A stretch of 64,000 bases of DNA from Catenulispora acidiphila DSM 44928 (GTDB lineage: Bacteria > Actinomycetota > Actinomycetes > Streptomycetales > Catenulisporaceae): contig NC_013131.1 of assembly GCF_000024025.1 (NCBI RefSeq), positions 2,418,001 through 2,482,000 on the forward strand, read 5' to 3'. Every line of letters starts with the position of its first letter. The first letter of the stretch is position 1. The translations under genes were made by a program, and so were the position numbers. The notes beneath the pieces were generated by a model. That model made no database searches. It saw only the letters and a list, made by a program, of their open reading frames with translations, and had not been told where the DNA came from. Below, one piece after another: positions 8,143 to 19,181 of this stretch.

Positions 8143-9741
8143 TCAGGAAGTGCAAGCCGTGTTCACCGCGGCGATGTCCTTGGTGGTCAACGGGATCTGC
8201 TTGTTCATCCCGGTGGTGTCGTTGTGCTGGTAGGCGTTGGCGAACGTGTTCCAGCCGTCCGCCTCGCTCTGGATCGCCGCCTTCACCGCCGGATCGGTGG
8301 CCTTCGCAGCGTCCGCGGCCAGTTTGTCGGCCAGCGCGTGGTCGGCCGCGATCTGGAAGTCCTTGCCGCCGTTGGCGGCCGGGTCGGCGGCGTTGAAGGC
8401 GTCGAGGTCGCGGGAGGCTTCGGCGCAGCCGGCCTTGCTGCCGCCGGTGTCCGGCGGGGTGCTGGTCGATGTCGAGGTGTCGGACGTGTCGGACGTGTCA
8501 GAGGTGTCCAGCGAATCCGGGCTCGTCGGGCTCGTCGGGGTCGTCGCGGAGGGCGTCGGCGTCCCGGTCGGCGTGCCGGTCTTCGAGGTCGTCGACGTGG
8601 TCGGTCCGGCCTGCGGCGTGCCGGAGTGCGATAGCGCCGTGATGCCGAGCGTCGTCAGCGCCGCGACGGCGACGACCCCCATGGCCGCCAGCCCGACCTT
8701 CATCCCGGTGCCGCTCTTCGGCGGCGGGGGAGGGGTCAGCGTCTGGCCGGCCAGATACGGCGCCGGCTGGTGCGGTGTGGGGTGATACGGCGGGACGTTC
8801 CCCGCGTGCCCCGCGTGCGACACGTTCGCCAGCTCCCGCGTCGGCGGGATCAGCGGCGTGGGCGGTGTCGAGGCGGACGCCAGGGTCGGCGCCGGGCTGG
8901 GGACGCCAGCCGGGTTCTCGTTCAGCATCCGCAGTGCCGCCTGCACCGTCGGCCGCTGGGCCGGGTCCTTCGCCAACAGCGCCGCTAACAGACCGGTCAG
9001 GCGCCCGGCGTTCTTCGGCGGCTTCGGCTGCTCGAACAAGACCGCGGTCATCGTGGCGGTCGGCGAGTCGCGGCGGAACGGCGAGACGCCCTCGACCGCC
9101 TGGTAGAGCGTCACGCCGAGGGAGAACAGGTCCGAGGCCGGACCGGCTTCGGCGGCGCGGGCGCGCTCGGGCGCCAGGTACTCCGCCGAGCCGATGACCG
9201 CGCCGGTCATCGTCAGAGAGCTGTCGTTCTCGTGCTGGGCTATGCCGAAGTCGGTGAGCAGGACCCGGCCGTCGCTCGCGAGCAGCACGTTCGCTGGCTT
9301 CACGTCGCGGTGCACGATCCCGGCGGCGTGCGCCGCGGCCAGCGCGCGCAGCATCGTGTCGGCGACCTTCGCGGTGTTCTCCACGCTCAGCGGGCCGTGC
9401 TCGGTCAGGTGCTCGTCCAGCGAGGTGCCGGAGACCAGCTGCATCACGATCCACGGCGCGTCGTCGTCGATCACGACGTCGTGCACGGTCACGATGCCCG
9501 GCTGGTCGCGCAGCCGCACGGTGTTGCGGGCCTCGCGCTCGGCCCGGCTGAGCCGCTCGGCCAGCTGCGCCTCCGAGAGCATGAAGGGCAGCGAGACTTC
9601 CTTGATGGCCACGTCGATGCCCAGCGTCTGATCATGGGCCCGCCAGACGCGGCCAATTCCGCCGGCGCCCAACCGGTCTACCAGGCGATACCGGCCGCCG
9701 ACCAAGCGGCCGGGCCGTGATGGGTCAGTCCCGATCTGCAT
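8143..9741 (-). CDS. Membrane Ser/Thr protein kinase (PknB/Pkn-type)
   Basis: Protein of 532 residues. The N-terminal kinase domain (about 17-275) has the glycine loop GAGGIGRV, catalytic Lys47, the HRDVKPAN loop (Asp146), DFG (Asp164) and APE. A Pro-rich juxtamembrane segment is followed by one transmembrane helix (about 349-370), a Thr/Ser/Asp-rich linker with DTSDTSDTS repeats, and an extracytoplasmic domain of about 110 residues with Cys at both ends (a possible disulfide). It therefore senses outside and phosphorylates inside. ATG 9741 is preferred over TTG 9750. The ligand of the sensor domain is unknown. Confidence 0.92.
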   Translation of the reverse strand: MQIGTDPSRPGRLVGGRYRLVDRLGAGGIGRVWRAHDQTLGIDVAIKEVSLPFMLSEAQLAERLSRAEREARNTVRLRDQPGIVTVHDVVIDDDAPWIVMQLVSGTSLDEHLTEHGPLSVENTAKVADTMLRALAAAHAAGIVHRDVKPANVLLASDGRVLLTDFGIAQHENDSSLTMTGAVIGSAEYLAPERARAAEAGPASDLFSLGVTLYQAVEGVSPFRRDSPTATMTAVLFEQPKPPKNAGRLTGLLAALLAKDPAQRPTVQAALRMLNENPAGVPSPAPTLASASTPPTPLIPPTRELANVSHAGHAGNVPPYHPTPHQPAPYLAGQTLTPPPPPKSGTGMKVGLAAMGVVAVAALTTLGITALSHSGTPQAGPTTSTTSKTGTPTGTPTPSATTPTSPTSPDSLDTSDTSDTSDTSTSTSTPPDTGGSKAGCAEASRDLDAFNAADPAANGGKDFQIAADHALADKLAADAAKATDPAVKAAIQSEADGWNTFANAYQHNDTTGMNKQIPLTTKDIAAVNTACTS

Positions 9742-9845
9742 TACCCGCAAAACCCCCCCGGGTCGACTGTGTTTCCGACATCGGACAGACTACGGAAGCG
9801 GCGTGTTGATCACATCCGCCGAGGTACTCAGAAAGGGATGCGTAC

Positions 9846-10325
9846 ATGTCCTACCCGGACCCGCGTTATTTCGCCGACACCGGCGAGGTCAGCGCCACGT
9901 TCCGGCCGGCCGGCGCCGAGCCCGAGATCACCTTCGCCTCCGGCGGGACCTGCAGCCTGCTGTCGACCTCCGACACCTCCGGCGGTTTGTACGGACTCTA
10001 CCGCTGGGACTTCGCGGCGGCGCCGAGCGGTCCGGGCACGCACTTCCACAAGACCATGAGCGAGGCCTTCTTCGTCCTGAAGGGCGCCGTGCGCCTGTTC
10101 AACGGCGAGAAGTGGGTCGAGGCGACGCCCGGCGACTACCTGTTCGTGCCGCCCGGCGGGCTGCACGCGTTCCGCAACGAGTCCGGCGAGCCGGCCTCGA
10201 TGCTGCTGATGTTCGCCCCCGGCGCGCCGCGCGAGAACTACTTCCGCGGTCTGGTCGAGGGGATGCAGAACACGATGGGAGAGGCTTTCTTCCTGGAGCA
10301 CGACCAGTACAACGTGAAGGACTGA
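9846..10325 (+). CDS. Cupin-domain protein
   Basis: Small 159-residue beta-barrel protein. The cupin motif 1 region is GTHFHKTMSEAFFVLKGAVR, with two His and a Glu as likely metal ligands, and motif 2 is PPGGLHAFRN. AAAGGGA precedes ATG 9846. Such single-domain cupins range from dioxygenases to sugar-binding regulators, and nothing here decides the function. A strong hairpin follows the gene. Confidence 0.85.
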   Translation: MSYPDPRYFADTGEVSATFRPAGAEPEITFASGGTCSLLSTSDTSGGLYGLYRWDFAAAPSGPGTHFHKTMSEAFFVLKGAVRLFNGEKWVEATPGDYLFVPPGGLHAFRNESGEPASMLLMFAPGAPRENYFRGLVEGMQNTMGEAFFLEHDQYNVKD

Positions 10326-10365
10326 CAACAGGCTCATTCGCCGCTGCTGAGCTGCGCGAACGGCC

Positions 10366-10395
10366 GCCTCCCGAAGTTCGAGGACTTCGGGAGGC
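10366..10395. terminator. Bidirectional stem-loop between convergent genes
   Basis: CCTCCCGAAGT at 10367-10377 pairs perfectly with 10384-10394 around a 6-nt loop; one more G-C pair at 10366/10395 extends the stem to 12 bp. It sits between the ends of the cupin and DUF899 genes. There is no T-tract, as is common in actinomycetes. Confidence 0.75.
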
Positions 10396-10422
10396 AGCCC
10401 GGGGATGAGTGGTACAGCGGCT

Positions 10423-11142
10423 CTAGAACGGTTCCTTCTTGCCGGCGCTGAGCTGGACCCACTGCGCCGTCGGCCGACCCTCGACCCGGAACTGCTCACC
10501 GGAGACGCCGAACTCCTTCGGCCAGCCCTCGGGCGAGTCCTCCCAGGTCTCCTGGCGGCCGTAGAGCGTCTCGTCCAGGATCGCGTAGCTCGGCGCGGCA
10601 CGCTCCACCCCGCGTCCGGTGGTCCAGTAGGTCTCGAACACGCGGTCGCCCTCCCGCAGGTAGCTGACGCGCATACCGAACCAGCGGTCGGCGAGCAGCT
10701 GTTCGGCGGAGTCGCGCGCCGAGTACCAGGGCACGTCCCAGCCGAGGAAGTCGTAGTAGGCGCGGCTGAGCTCGTACGGGCCCTGCGAGAAGACCGCATA
10801 GGTGACGTCGCGGGAGTGCAGGTACGCCAGCTCCTGGACCTCGGCGGTGAAGAAGGTGCAGCCTTCGCACTGGTCCTTCGGGGCGCGGTCGTCGTGCCAC
10901 ATGGCGTAGTACACGGTCAGCATGCGCCGGCCCTCGAACACGTCGAGCAGCGGGACCGGGCCCTGCGCGCCGACGACCGGGATGGACGGATCCACCTCGA
11001 CCATCGGCAGCCGGCGGCGGGCCGCGGCGAGCCTGTCGCCCTCGCGGGTGTGCGCCTTCTCGCGGACGGCCAGCTCGTCGAGCTGGGCCTGCCAGGTCTG
11101 GCGGTCGGTGACCTCCGGGAGCGGGGGTCGGTCTGCGGTCAT
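10423..11142 (-). CDS. DUF899-family thioredoxin-like protein
   Basis: Protein of 239 residues with the family layout: an N-terminal helical part, then RRMLTVYYAMWHDD and a CEGCTFF motif (CxxC in a thioredoxin-like fold), and a C-terminal YAILDETLYGRQETWEDSP segment. The family is assigned to the thioredoxin superfamily, but no substrate is known. GGAGG lies 5 bp upstream of the start. It stands alone. Confidence 0.85.
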   Translation of the reverse strand: MTADRPPLPEVTDRQTWQAQLDELAVREKAHTREGDRLAAARRRLPMVEVDPSIPVVGAQGPVPLLDVFEGRRMLTVYYAMWHDDRAPKDQCEGCTFFTAEVQELAYLHSRDVTYAVFSQGPYELSRAYYDFLGWDVPWYSARDSAEQLLADRWFGMRVSYLREGDRVFETYWTTGRGVERAAPSYAILDETLYGRQETWEDSPEGWPKEFGVSGEQFRVEGRPTAQWVQLSAGKKEPF

Positions 11143-11249
11143 GGGTGCCTCCGGATCGGTGCGGGGTCGGGTGCGTCGGGTGCCCTGAAAGGGTCAGACG
11201 ATCCGGGGCGGCAGAACTCATCGGTGCGCGATCGCGCTCTTCGTGCCGG

Positions 11250-11843
11250 TCAGTGCAGCGACTCGTCCGCCGGGCCGATGGTGAACTTGGTGAAGCGGAC
11301 GTCCAGTCCGGCGCGGGTCGGGGCGCAGCACGCCGGACCTGCCTGCGCGACGGCGTCCGGGTCCAGCGGCGCCAAGCGGACCAGGCGCCAGGGACCGTCC
11401 TCGCAGCGGGCCCGCACGGTGAGGGCGTCGCCGGCGCGGCTGACCCGGATGGTCACCTCGCGGTCGGCCCACTCCGGGACCGGCGCCGTCGACCAGTCCG
11501 ACATGCCGCGGGTGACGACGGCGCCGAGCTGCGGCGCGCCGTCCGCGAACTCGACGCCGGACTTGGTCCAGGTCTGCTCGTCCACCCGGACCAGTACGCC
11601 GGCCTGGTCGAACTGCTCGGTCAGCGCGCACCGGAAGGAGACCTCGACCGCGCTGCCGGCGGGGAAGTCGGTGAGCAGGGCGTGGCCGTCGTCGTGGACG
11701 AAGCCGTAGCTCGTGGTGCGCCAGAAGTCCGACTCGGCGGCGGCGGTGACGACCAGGTCGCCGCCCTCTTCACGGACCGCGGGCGGCGGGTTCAGCCAGG
11801 ACCCGGCGGACCAGGGGACTATCGTCTCTGTGGTGTGGATCAC
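11250..11843 (-). CDS. DUF1349 (concanavalin-like) protein
   Basis: Protein of 197 residues with an all-beta jelly-roll pattern typical of DUF1349 proteins related to yeast YNR034W-A: WLNPPPAV, DFWRTTSYGFVHDDGHAL, QAGVLVRVDEQTWTKSGVEF. It has no signal peptide. The family is presumed to bind carbohydrate or act as a lectin-like domain. The GTG start has no obvious ribosome site. No operon partner is evident. Confidence 0.82.
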   Translation of the reverse strand: MIHTTETIVPWSAGSWLNPPPAVREEGGDLVVTAAAESDFWRTTSYGFVHDDGHALLTDFPAGSAVEVSFRCALTEQFDQAGVLVRVDEQTWTKSGVEFADGAPQLGAVVTRGMSDWSTAPVPEWADREVTIRVSRAGDALTVRARCEDGPWRLVRLAPLDPDAVAQAGPACCAPTRAGLDVRFTKFTIGPADESLH

Positions 11844-11963
11844 CGCGCGAGCCTACTCCGCCGTCCCGATCGCGCAGCGGTCGTGTCGATCCGCGGCGTC
11901 CCCCGTTCGACCTATGGGGGAACGGGCCCGGAAGGGGTCCGGAGCACCTGAGGAGACACGACC

Positions 11964-12383
11964 GTGAAGTACATGCTGATCTTCCGCGCCGACGACAAGG
12001 CCCTGGAGTCCATGGCCACCACCGACTTCGCCGCCATGATCGAGAAGGTCGGGAAGATGAACGACGAGCTGATCCGCGCCGGCGTGCTGCTGGCCGCCGA
12101 GGGTCTGGCCGGACCCGAGGAGAGCGTCATCGTCGACTACTCGGCCGAGCCGCCGGTGGTGACCGACGGGCCCTACGGGGAGACCAAGGAGCTGTTCAAC
12201 GGCTTCTACATCCTCAACGTCGCCTCGATGCAGGAGGCCGTGGAATGGGCCAAGCGCTCGCCGATCACCGGTCCCGGATTCAAGACCGAGATCCGCCGGG
12301 TGACCACGATCGACGAGATGCCGCAGGACAACGAGTGGATCAAGAAGGAGCGCGCGTGGCGCGAGGCCACCGGGCAGCTCTGA
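11964..12383 (+). CDS. YCII-related (DGPF) protein
   Basis: Protein of 139 residues with the YCII/DGPF ferredoxin-like fold; the signature DGPYGETKE lies near residue 72. GTG start with AGGAG 8 bp upstream. It is followed by an ECF42-type sigma factor, the standard genomic partner of DGPF proteins. Its biochemical role is unknown; it is usually a target of, or sensor for, the sigma factor (family knowledge). Confidence 0.9.
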   Translation: MKYMLIFRADDKALESMATTDFAAMIEKVGKMNDELIRAGVLLAAEGLAGPEESVIVDYSAEPPVVTDGPYGETKELFNGFYILNVASMQEAVEWAKRSPITGPGFKTEIRRVTTIDEMPQDNEWIKKERAWREATGQL

Positions 12384-12392
12384 GCAGCCCGG

Positions 12393-12463
12393 TCTGCGCG
12401 GTCGGCATGGTCGGCATGGTCTGCGCAGTCGGTGTGGTCAGCGCGGTCGGCATGGTCGGTGGG
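12393..12463. repeat. Degenerate short repeats (TCGGCATGG units)
   Basis: The 109-bp gap between the YCII and sigma genes is filled with about seven degenerate 9-bp units related to TCGGCATGG, some extended by TGCGCGG. This is a slippage-prone microsatellite-like spacer; length variation here would alter the YCII-sigma distance. Confidence 0.7.
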
Positions 12464-12492
12464 GGCGTCATGCCTCGCGAGGGGGTCGTGAC

Positions 12493-14397
<1,905 letters not shown>

Positions 14398-14413
14398 CTA
14401 TCTTCCAGAAAAC

Positions 14414-14427
14414 TGAAACGTGTTCTA
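14414..14427. promoter_or_regulatory. KstR-like box, exact consensus
   Basis: TGAAACGTGTTCTA matches all fixed positions of TnnAACnnGTTnnA. It lies 11 bp upstream of the GTG of the fused acyl-CoA dehydrogenase and 25 bp upstream of the divergent methyltransferase. It probably controls both. Confidence 0.75.
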
Positions 14428-14438
14428 CTATCCGCCTC

Positions 14439-16625
14439 GTGGCTTCAGTGACCGCCGGAATCGGCTCCATAGGGATCACCAGTGAGCACCGCGACCTCGC
14501 CGAGGCGGTCAGGGGGTGGCTCGCGCGAGCCGTCCCGCCGGCCGCCGTGCGCGCCGCGCTGGACGCTGAGCAGGAGGAACGCCCTGCGTTCTGGGGCGAT
14601 CTGGCGAAGCAGGGACTGCTCTACGGCGACGAACTCGACGGCCTGCTGCCCTTGGCGGTCACGCTTGAGGAGACCGGACGCGCCGCGACGCCCGGACCCT
14701 TCCTGCCGACCGTCACCGCCGCTGTTTTCCTGCAAGCGGCAGGCGGTTCCGGCAGCGCGGACATCCTCGCGGCGCTCGCCGACGGCAGCGCCACCGCCGC
14801 CGTCGCGTCGCACGCGGGAACCGTCGTCGCCGAACCCATCGAGGGCGGCTATCTCCTTGTCGGAGAGGTAGAACCGGTTATCGGTGCGGCGCTCGCCGAC
14901 TGGCTGCTGCTGACCGCGCGGCGGTCCGACGGCTCCGAGATCCAGGCGCTGGTTCCGGCTGCCGATGTGGTTATCAGCCCCCTGGTTTCGCTCGACCGGA
15001 CTCGGCGCGTGGCGAAGGCGGGTGTCGAGCGCGTCTTCGTGCCTCGGGCTCAGGTGATCGTCGCCGCGACTGCGCTGCTCGACCGGATCGCGGCACTGCT
15101 GGCGTCCGCCGAAGCGGTCGGCATCGCGGACTGGTGCACGCGTACCGCTGCCGAGTACGCGAAGGTCCGTGTCCAGTTCGGCAAGCCGATCGGCCAGTTC
15201 CAGGGCGTCAAACACCGTTGCGCCGCGATGGTCGCGCGGATGGAGCAGGCTCGGAGCGCGGTCTGGGATGCGGCGTACGTTGCCGGGTCCGGCATCGCCG
15301 GCGAGGACGCGGAAGTGCCGGTCGCCATCGCGGCCGCCCTCGCGCTGGAGGCAGCGGTGGAATGCGCGAAGGACTGCATCCAGGTGCTCGGCGGGATCGG
15401 CTTCACGTGGGAACACGATGCGCACGTCTATCTCCGCAGGGCCCTGACTCTCCGGCAGATGTATGGTCCGAGCAGCCGCTGGCGTGCTCGCGTCGCCGAG
15501 CTCACCGCTGCCGGGCGGCGCCGTGAGCTGAAGGTCGAGCTGCCCGAGGAAGCCGATGCCTACCGGGAAGCGGCGCGCGAAGCGTTTGCCGGTGTCAGGG
15601 AGCTGACTCCCGCCGAGCAGCGCAAGGCGCTCGCCGTCACCGGCTACGCCGCGCCGTACCTCACCAAGCCCTACGGTCTGTCGGCCGGTCCGGTCGAGCA
15701 GATCGTCATCGCGCAGGAGATGGCCGCGGCCAAGGTGCGGCTGCCCGACATCATCATCGGCAACTGGGTGGTCCCGACGTTGGTCAAGTACGGCAGTGAC
15801 GAGCAGCGCGAGCGCTTCGTGCTGCCGACGCTGCGCGGCGAGGTCATCTGGTGCCAGCTGTTCAGCGAGCCCGGCGCCGGGTCCGACCTGGCCGCGCTGA
15901 CCACGCGCGCGACGCGTGTCGCCGGCGGCTGGCGGCTGGACGGGCAGAAGGTGTGGACGTCGGTGGCGAACTTCGCACAGTGGGCGATCTGCATCGCGAG
16001 GACGAGCCCTGACAAACCCAAGCACGAGGGCATCACGTACTTCCTGGTGGACATGAAGTCCGACGGCGTGGACGTCCGGCCGCTGCGGGAGATCACCGGC
16101 GCGTCGATGTTCAACGAGGTGTTCCTCGACGGCGTGTTCGTGCCCGACGAGCTGGTGGTCGGGGAAGTGGACGGCGGCTGGCCGCTGGCGCGCAACACGC
16201 TCGGGAACGAGCGGGTGTCGCTGGCCTCCGGTCCGGTGCTCGGTGGTTCGCTGGAAGGGCTGCTGACGTCGGTGGCGGCGCGGAGCGAGCTGGATCCGGT
16301 GCTCGCGGACCGGCTCGGCGAGCTGGTGTGCCAGGGGCAGTCCGCCGCGCTGCTCGGGCTGCGGACGACGCTGCGCCAGCTGTCGGGGATGGAGCAGGGA
16401 CCCGAGGCGAGTATCAGGAAGCTGATCTCGATGAAGCTCGCGCAGGACGTCGCCGAACTCGGGCTGGAGCTGCTGGGCGGCGCGGGCGCGACCGAGGCGG
16501 GCGGCGCGGCGGCCGGGTGGACGCAGGCGTTCTTGTCCAGCCGCTGCCTGACCATCGCCGGCGGGACCACCGAGGTGCAGTTGAACGTGATCGGGGAGCG
16601 GATCCTCGGGCTGCCGCGCGACTGA
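14439..16625 (+). CDS. fadE34: Two-domain fused acyl-CoA dehydrogenase, FadE34-like
   Basis: Protein of 728 residues, twice the usual length, with two acyl-CoA dehydrogenase units in one chain (about 1-365 and 375-728). The C-terminal half has the FAD/substrate segment LFSEPGAGSDLA and a NERVSL segment that could hold the catalytic Glu. The N-terminal half is more divergent, with VQFGKPIGQFQGVKH and a normal C-terminal helix bundle. This matches mycobacterial FadE34 (ChsE3), a fused steroid acyl-CoA dehydrogenase under KstR control. The Ltp1-like thiolase follows 58 bp downstream. The start GTG lies only 11 bp after the operator-like box, so translation may be leaderless. Steroid substrate is inferred. 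Confidence 0.87.
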   Translation: MASVTAGIGSIGITSEHRDLAEAVRGWLARAVPPAAVRAALDAEQEERPAFWGDLAKQGLLYGDELDGLLPLAVTLEETGRAATPGPFLPTVTAAVFLQAAGGSGSADILAALADGSATAAVASHAGTVVAEPIEGGYLLVGEVEPVIGAALADWLLLTARRSDGSEIQALVPAADVVISPLVSLDRTRRVAKAGVERVFVPRAQVIVAATALLDRIAALLASAEAVGIADWCTRTAAEYAKVRVQFGKPIGQFQGVKHRCAAMVARMEQARSAVWDAAYVAGSGIAGEDAEVPVAIAAALALEAAVECAKDCIQVLGGIGFTWEHDAHVYLRRALTLRQMYGPSSRWRARVAELTAAGRRRELKVELPEEADAYREAAREAFAGVRELTPAEQRKALAVTGYAAPYLTKPYGLSAGPVEQIVIAQEMAAAKVRLPDIIIGNWVVPTLVKYGSDEQRERFVLPTLRGEVIWCQLFSEPGAGSDLAALTTRATRVAGGWRLDGQKVWTSVANFAQWAICIARTSPDKPKHEGITYFLVDMKSDGVDVRPLREITGASMFNEVFLDGVFVPDELVVGEVDGGWPLARNTLGNERVSLASGPVLGGSLEGLLTSVAARSELDPVLADRLGELVCQGQSAALLGLRTTLRQLSGMEQGPEASIRKLISMKLAQDVAELGLELLGGAGATEAGGAAAGWTQAFLSSRCLTIAGGTTEVQLNVIGERILGLPRD

Positions 16626-16683
16626 GGTCGAACTCTGATGAGCCTGATCGAACTCTGACAAACATGACTGAGGGGACACGGCT

Positions 16684-17877
16684 GTGAACAAGGTCTACGT
16701 CGTCGGCGTCGGCATGACGAAGTTCGAGAAGCCCGAGACCAGGCAGTGGCGTTACTTCGACATGGCGCGCGAAGCCGGCGGCGCGGCGCTGGCCGATGCC
16801 GGCGTCGGCTACGAGCAGATCGAGCAGGTGGCGGCGGGCTACGTCTTCGGTCCCTCGACGTGCGGCCAGCGCGCCGCGTACGAGCTGGGCCTGACCGGCG
16901 TGCCGGTCTACAACGTCAACAACAACTGCGCGACCGGCTCCACGGCCCTGATGATGGCCGCGCAATGGATCCGCGGCGGCCTCAACGAATGCGTGCTGGC
17001 GCTCGGCTTCGAGCAGATGAAGAAGGGCTCGCTCGGCGGCGGCATGAACAATGACGACTTCGCCGCCTCGCCCCTGGCCCGCCAGTACACCCTGATGGCC
17101 GAACTGCACCCCTTCGAAGCCTCGCCGCCCACCGCGCAGATCTTCGGCAACGCCGCCCGCGAGCACATGGAGCGCTACGGCACCACCGCCGAGCAGTTGG
17201 CGATGGTCGCCGCCAAGAACCACCGCCACTCGGTCCACAACCCCAACGCCCAATTCCAGGACGAGTACACGGTCCAGGACGTGCTGGAGGCGCGCGAAAT
17301 CCACCGCCCCCTGACCAAGCTCCAGTGCTCACCGACCTCCGACGGCGCCGGCGCGGCAGTCGTCGCCAGCGAACGCTTCGTCGACGAACACAACCTCGCG
17401 GACCAGGCCGTCGAGATCATCGCCCAAGCCATGACCACCGACACCGCCGAGGCCTTCGACACCCGCAGCTGCATCGACCTCGTCGGCCGCCCCATGAGCC
17501 GCGACGCCGCCCGCAAGGTGTACGACGCATCAGGACTGGGACCCGACGACCTCGACGTGATCGAACTCCACGACTGCTTCTCCATCAACGAACTGATCAC
17601 CTACGAAGCCCTCGGCCTGTGCGGCGAAGGCGAAGGCGGCAAACTCGTCGCGGCCGGAGCCACCACCTACGGCGGCCGCTGGGTCGTGAACCCCTCCGGC
17701 GGCCTGATCTCCAAAGGCCACCCCCTCGGCGCGACAGGACTGGCGCAGTGTGCTGAGATCTCCTGGCACCTGCGCGGCAAAGCCGGGATGCGGCAGGTCG
17801 GCGGCGCCCGCGTCGGTCTGGCGCACAACATCGGGCTCGGCGGCGCGGCGGTGGTGACGCTGTTCCGGAGGGTGTGA
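16684..17877 (+). CDS. ltp1: Lipid-transfer/SCP-x type thiolase, Ltp1-like
   Basis: Protein of 397 residues, very similar throughout to mycobacterial Ltp1: VYVVGVGMTKFEKP at the start, NNNCATGST with the thiolase nucleophile Cys, IELHDCFSINEL, and GGLISKGHPLGATGLAQC carrying the catalytic His. It belongs to the thiolase superfamily as the thiolase half of SCP-x; these enzymes do thiolysis or retro-aldol cleavage in side-chain degradation. GTG start. It is cotranscribed with the fused dehydrogenase 58 bp upstream. Confidence 0.9.
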   Translation: MNKVYVVGVGMTKFEKPETRQWRYFDMAREAGGAALADAGVGYEQIEQVAAGYVFGPSTCGQRAAYELGLTGVPVYNVNNNCATGSTALMMAAQWIRGGLNECVLALGFEQMKKGSLGGGMNNDDFAASPLARQYTLMAELHPFEASPPTAQIFGNAAREHMERYGTTAEQLAMVAAKNHRHSVHNPNAQFQDEYTVQDVLEAREIHRPLTKLQCSPTSDGAGAAVVASERFVDEHNLADQAVEIIAQAMTTDTAEAFDTRSCIDLVGRPMSRDAARKVYDASGLGPDDLDVIELHDCFSINELITYEALGLCGEGEGGKLVAAGATTYGGRWVVNPSGGLISKGHPLGATGLAQCAEISWHLRGKAGMRQVGGARVGLAHNIGLGGAAVVTLFRRV

Positions 17878-17899
17878 AAGGCGCGGCGGTGAGGACGCC

Positions 17900-19087
17900 C
17901 TACGATCCCAGCGCCGCCATCAACTTCTGATCCGTCTCCCCGAGCACCATCGCCACCGCCCCCAGCGCGCACGCCTGCGGCCCGAGCGAACCGACCTGCA
18001 GTGTCATCGCATCCCCCGCCAGGGGCAGCGAAGCCGTCGCCGCGGCCTCGCGCAGTGGGCCCATCAGCAGTTCTCCCGCCGCGGACAGGGCGCCGCCGAT
18101 GATGACGCTCTGCGGGTTCAGGATGTTGCCGAGCATGCCGACGGCTCGGCCGGCCATGGTCCCGGCGTCTGACAGGGCCCTGATGCAGCCGCGATCGCCC
18201 TGCCAGGCCATGGTGATCACGTTGCGGAGGGTCAGGCGGTCACCGTAGGCGGGTTCCAGGGCGCGCATCACCACCGGGAGGCCGACGAAGGTCTCCAGGC
18301 AGCCGCGGTTGCCGCAGCGGCACAGGGGACCGGTGGCGTCGACGACCAGGTGGCCGATCTCGCCGGCGCCGCCGTTGATGCCCCGGGCCAGTTGGCCGTT
18401 GGAGACGAACGCTCCGCCGATGCCTCCGTGCAGTTTCAGGTACACGAATTCGTCGCAGCCCCGGGCTGCGCCCCAGCGGCGTTCGGCCAGGGCGCCCAGG
18501 CGGGTGTCGCCGTCGGCGAGGACTGGGAGGTTCAGGCGTGCGGCGAGCTCGGTGGCCACGGGGATTCCGGCCCAGCGCGACGGCATGCCGGAGCTGGGGA
18601 CGCCGCGTTTGGTGTCGAAGGGACCCGGGACGCTGACGCCCACGCCGAGGATGCGGCTGGGGTCGGTGCCGGCTTCGTCGATGGCGGTGCGGATCAGGTC
18701 GGAGGCGACGTCGAAGCCCTGGGCCGGGTCGTAGCCGACGGGGAGGCGGACGGATTTGGCGATGCGGACGGCGTGGGCGACGTTGGCGATGATCACGTGG
18801 ACGTGGCGGTAGCCGAAGTCCACGCCGATCGCCTCGCCGCTGGCCGGGTTGAGCATCACCGCCGCCCCTGGGCGGCCGGCGCCGCCGCCGGCCGGGGCGA
18901 GCTTGGCGTCCAGCTCGACCACCAGGTCGTCGGCGACCAGGGCGGCGATGATGCCGGAGACCGTGGAGCGGGACAGTCCGACCGAGCGGGCTATGTCGGC
19001 GCGGCTCATCGTCCCGCGCTCGCGCAGCAGCCGTACGACGGCCAGTCGGCTGCGCTCGGCACGGGACTCCGTGGGGGGCGTCCTCAT
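17900..19087 (-). CDS. ROK-family transcriptional regulator
   Basis: Protein of 395 residues. The N-terminal winged helix-turn-helix (about 10-65, SRADIARSVGLSRSTVSGII) is followed by a ROK sugar-kinase-like domain with the zinc motif CRCGNRGCLE and a GEIGHLVVD segment just before it. Sugar-kinase fold regulators of this type control sugar uptake. It is divergent from the sugar ABC importer at 19299-24160 and most likely represses it; an inverted repeat at 19164-19181 between them is a candidate operator. Confidence 0.92.
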   Translation of the reverse strand: MRTPPTESRAERSRLAVVRLLRERGTMSRADIARSVGLSRSTVSGIIAALVADDLVVELDAKLAPAGGGAGRPGAAVMLNPASGEAIGVDFGYRHVHVIIANVAHAVRIAKSVRLPVGYDPAQGFDVASDLIRTAIDEAGTDPSRILGVGVSVPGPFDTKRGVPSSGMPSRWAGIPVATELAARLNLPVLADGDTRLGALAERRWGAARGCDEFVYLKLHGGIGGAFVSNGQLARGINGGAGEIGHLVVDATGPLCRCGNRGCLETFVGLPVVMRALEPAYGDRLTLRNVITMAWQGDRGCIRALSDAGTMAGRAVGMLGNILNPQSVIIGGALSAAGELLMGPLREAAATASLPLAGDAMTLQVGSLGPQACALGAVAMVLGETDQKLMAALGS

Positions 19088-19163
19088 GACCCTGAGGATG
19101 CTGCGATGGAGCGTGATTAGTCAAGGATCAAACAAATACAGGGGTTGAAGCCCCCGTTAGTTC

Positions 19164-19181
19164 GGTCGAATTTGTTCGACC
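19164..19181. promoter_or_regulatory. Inverted repeat, candidate ROK operator
   Basis: GGTCGAA and TTCGACC are perfect 7-bp arms around TTTG. The site lies 76 bp from the ROK start and 117 bp from the solute-binding protein start in their 211-bp divergent region, among AT-rich sequence unusual for this window. Confidence 0.55.

Noticed and set aside
14445-16691. 748-codon open frame antisense to the fused acyl-CoA dehydrogenase
   Set aside because: High-GC DNA leaves long antisense frames open; the translation is His/Arg/Gln-rich without any family motif, while the plus strand encodes a clear enzyme.
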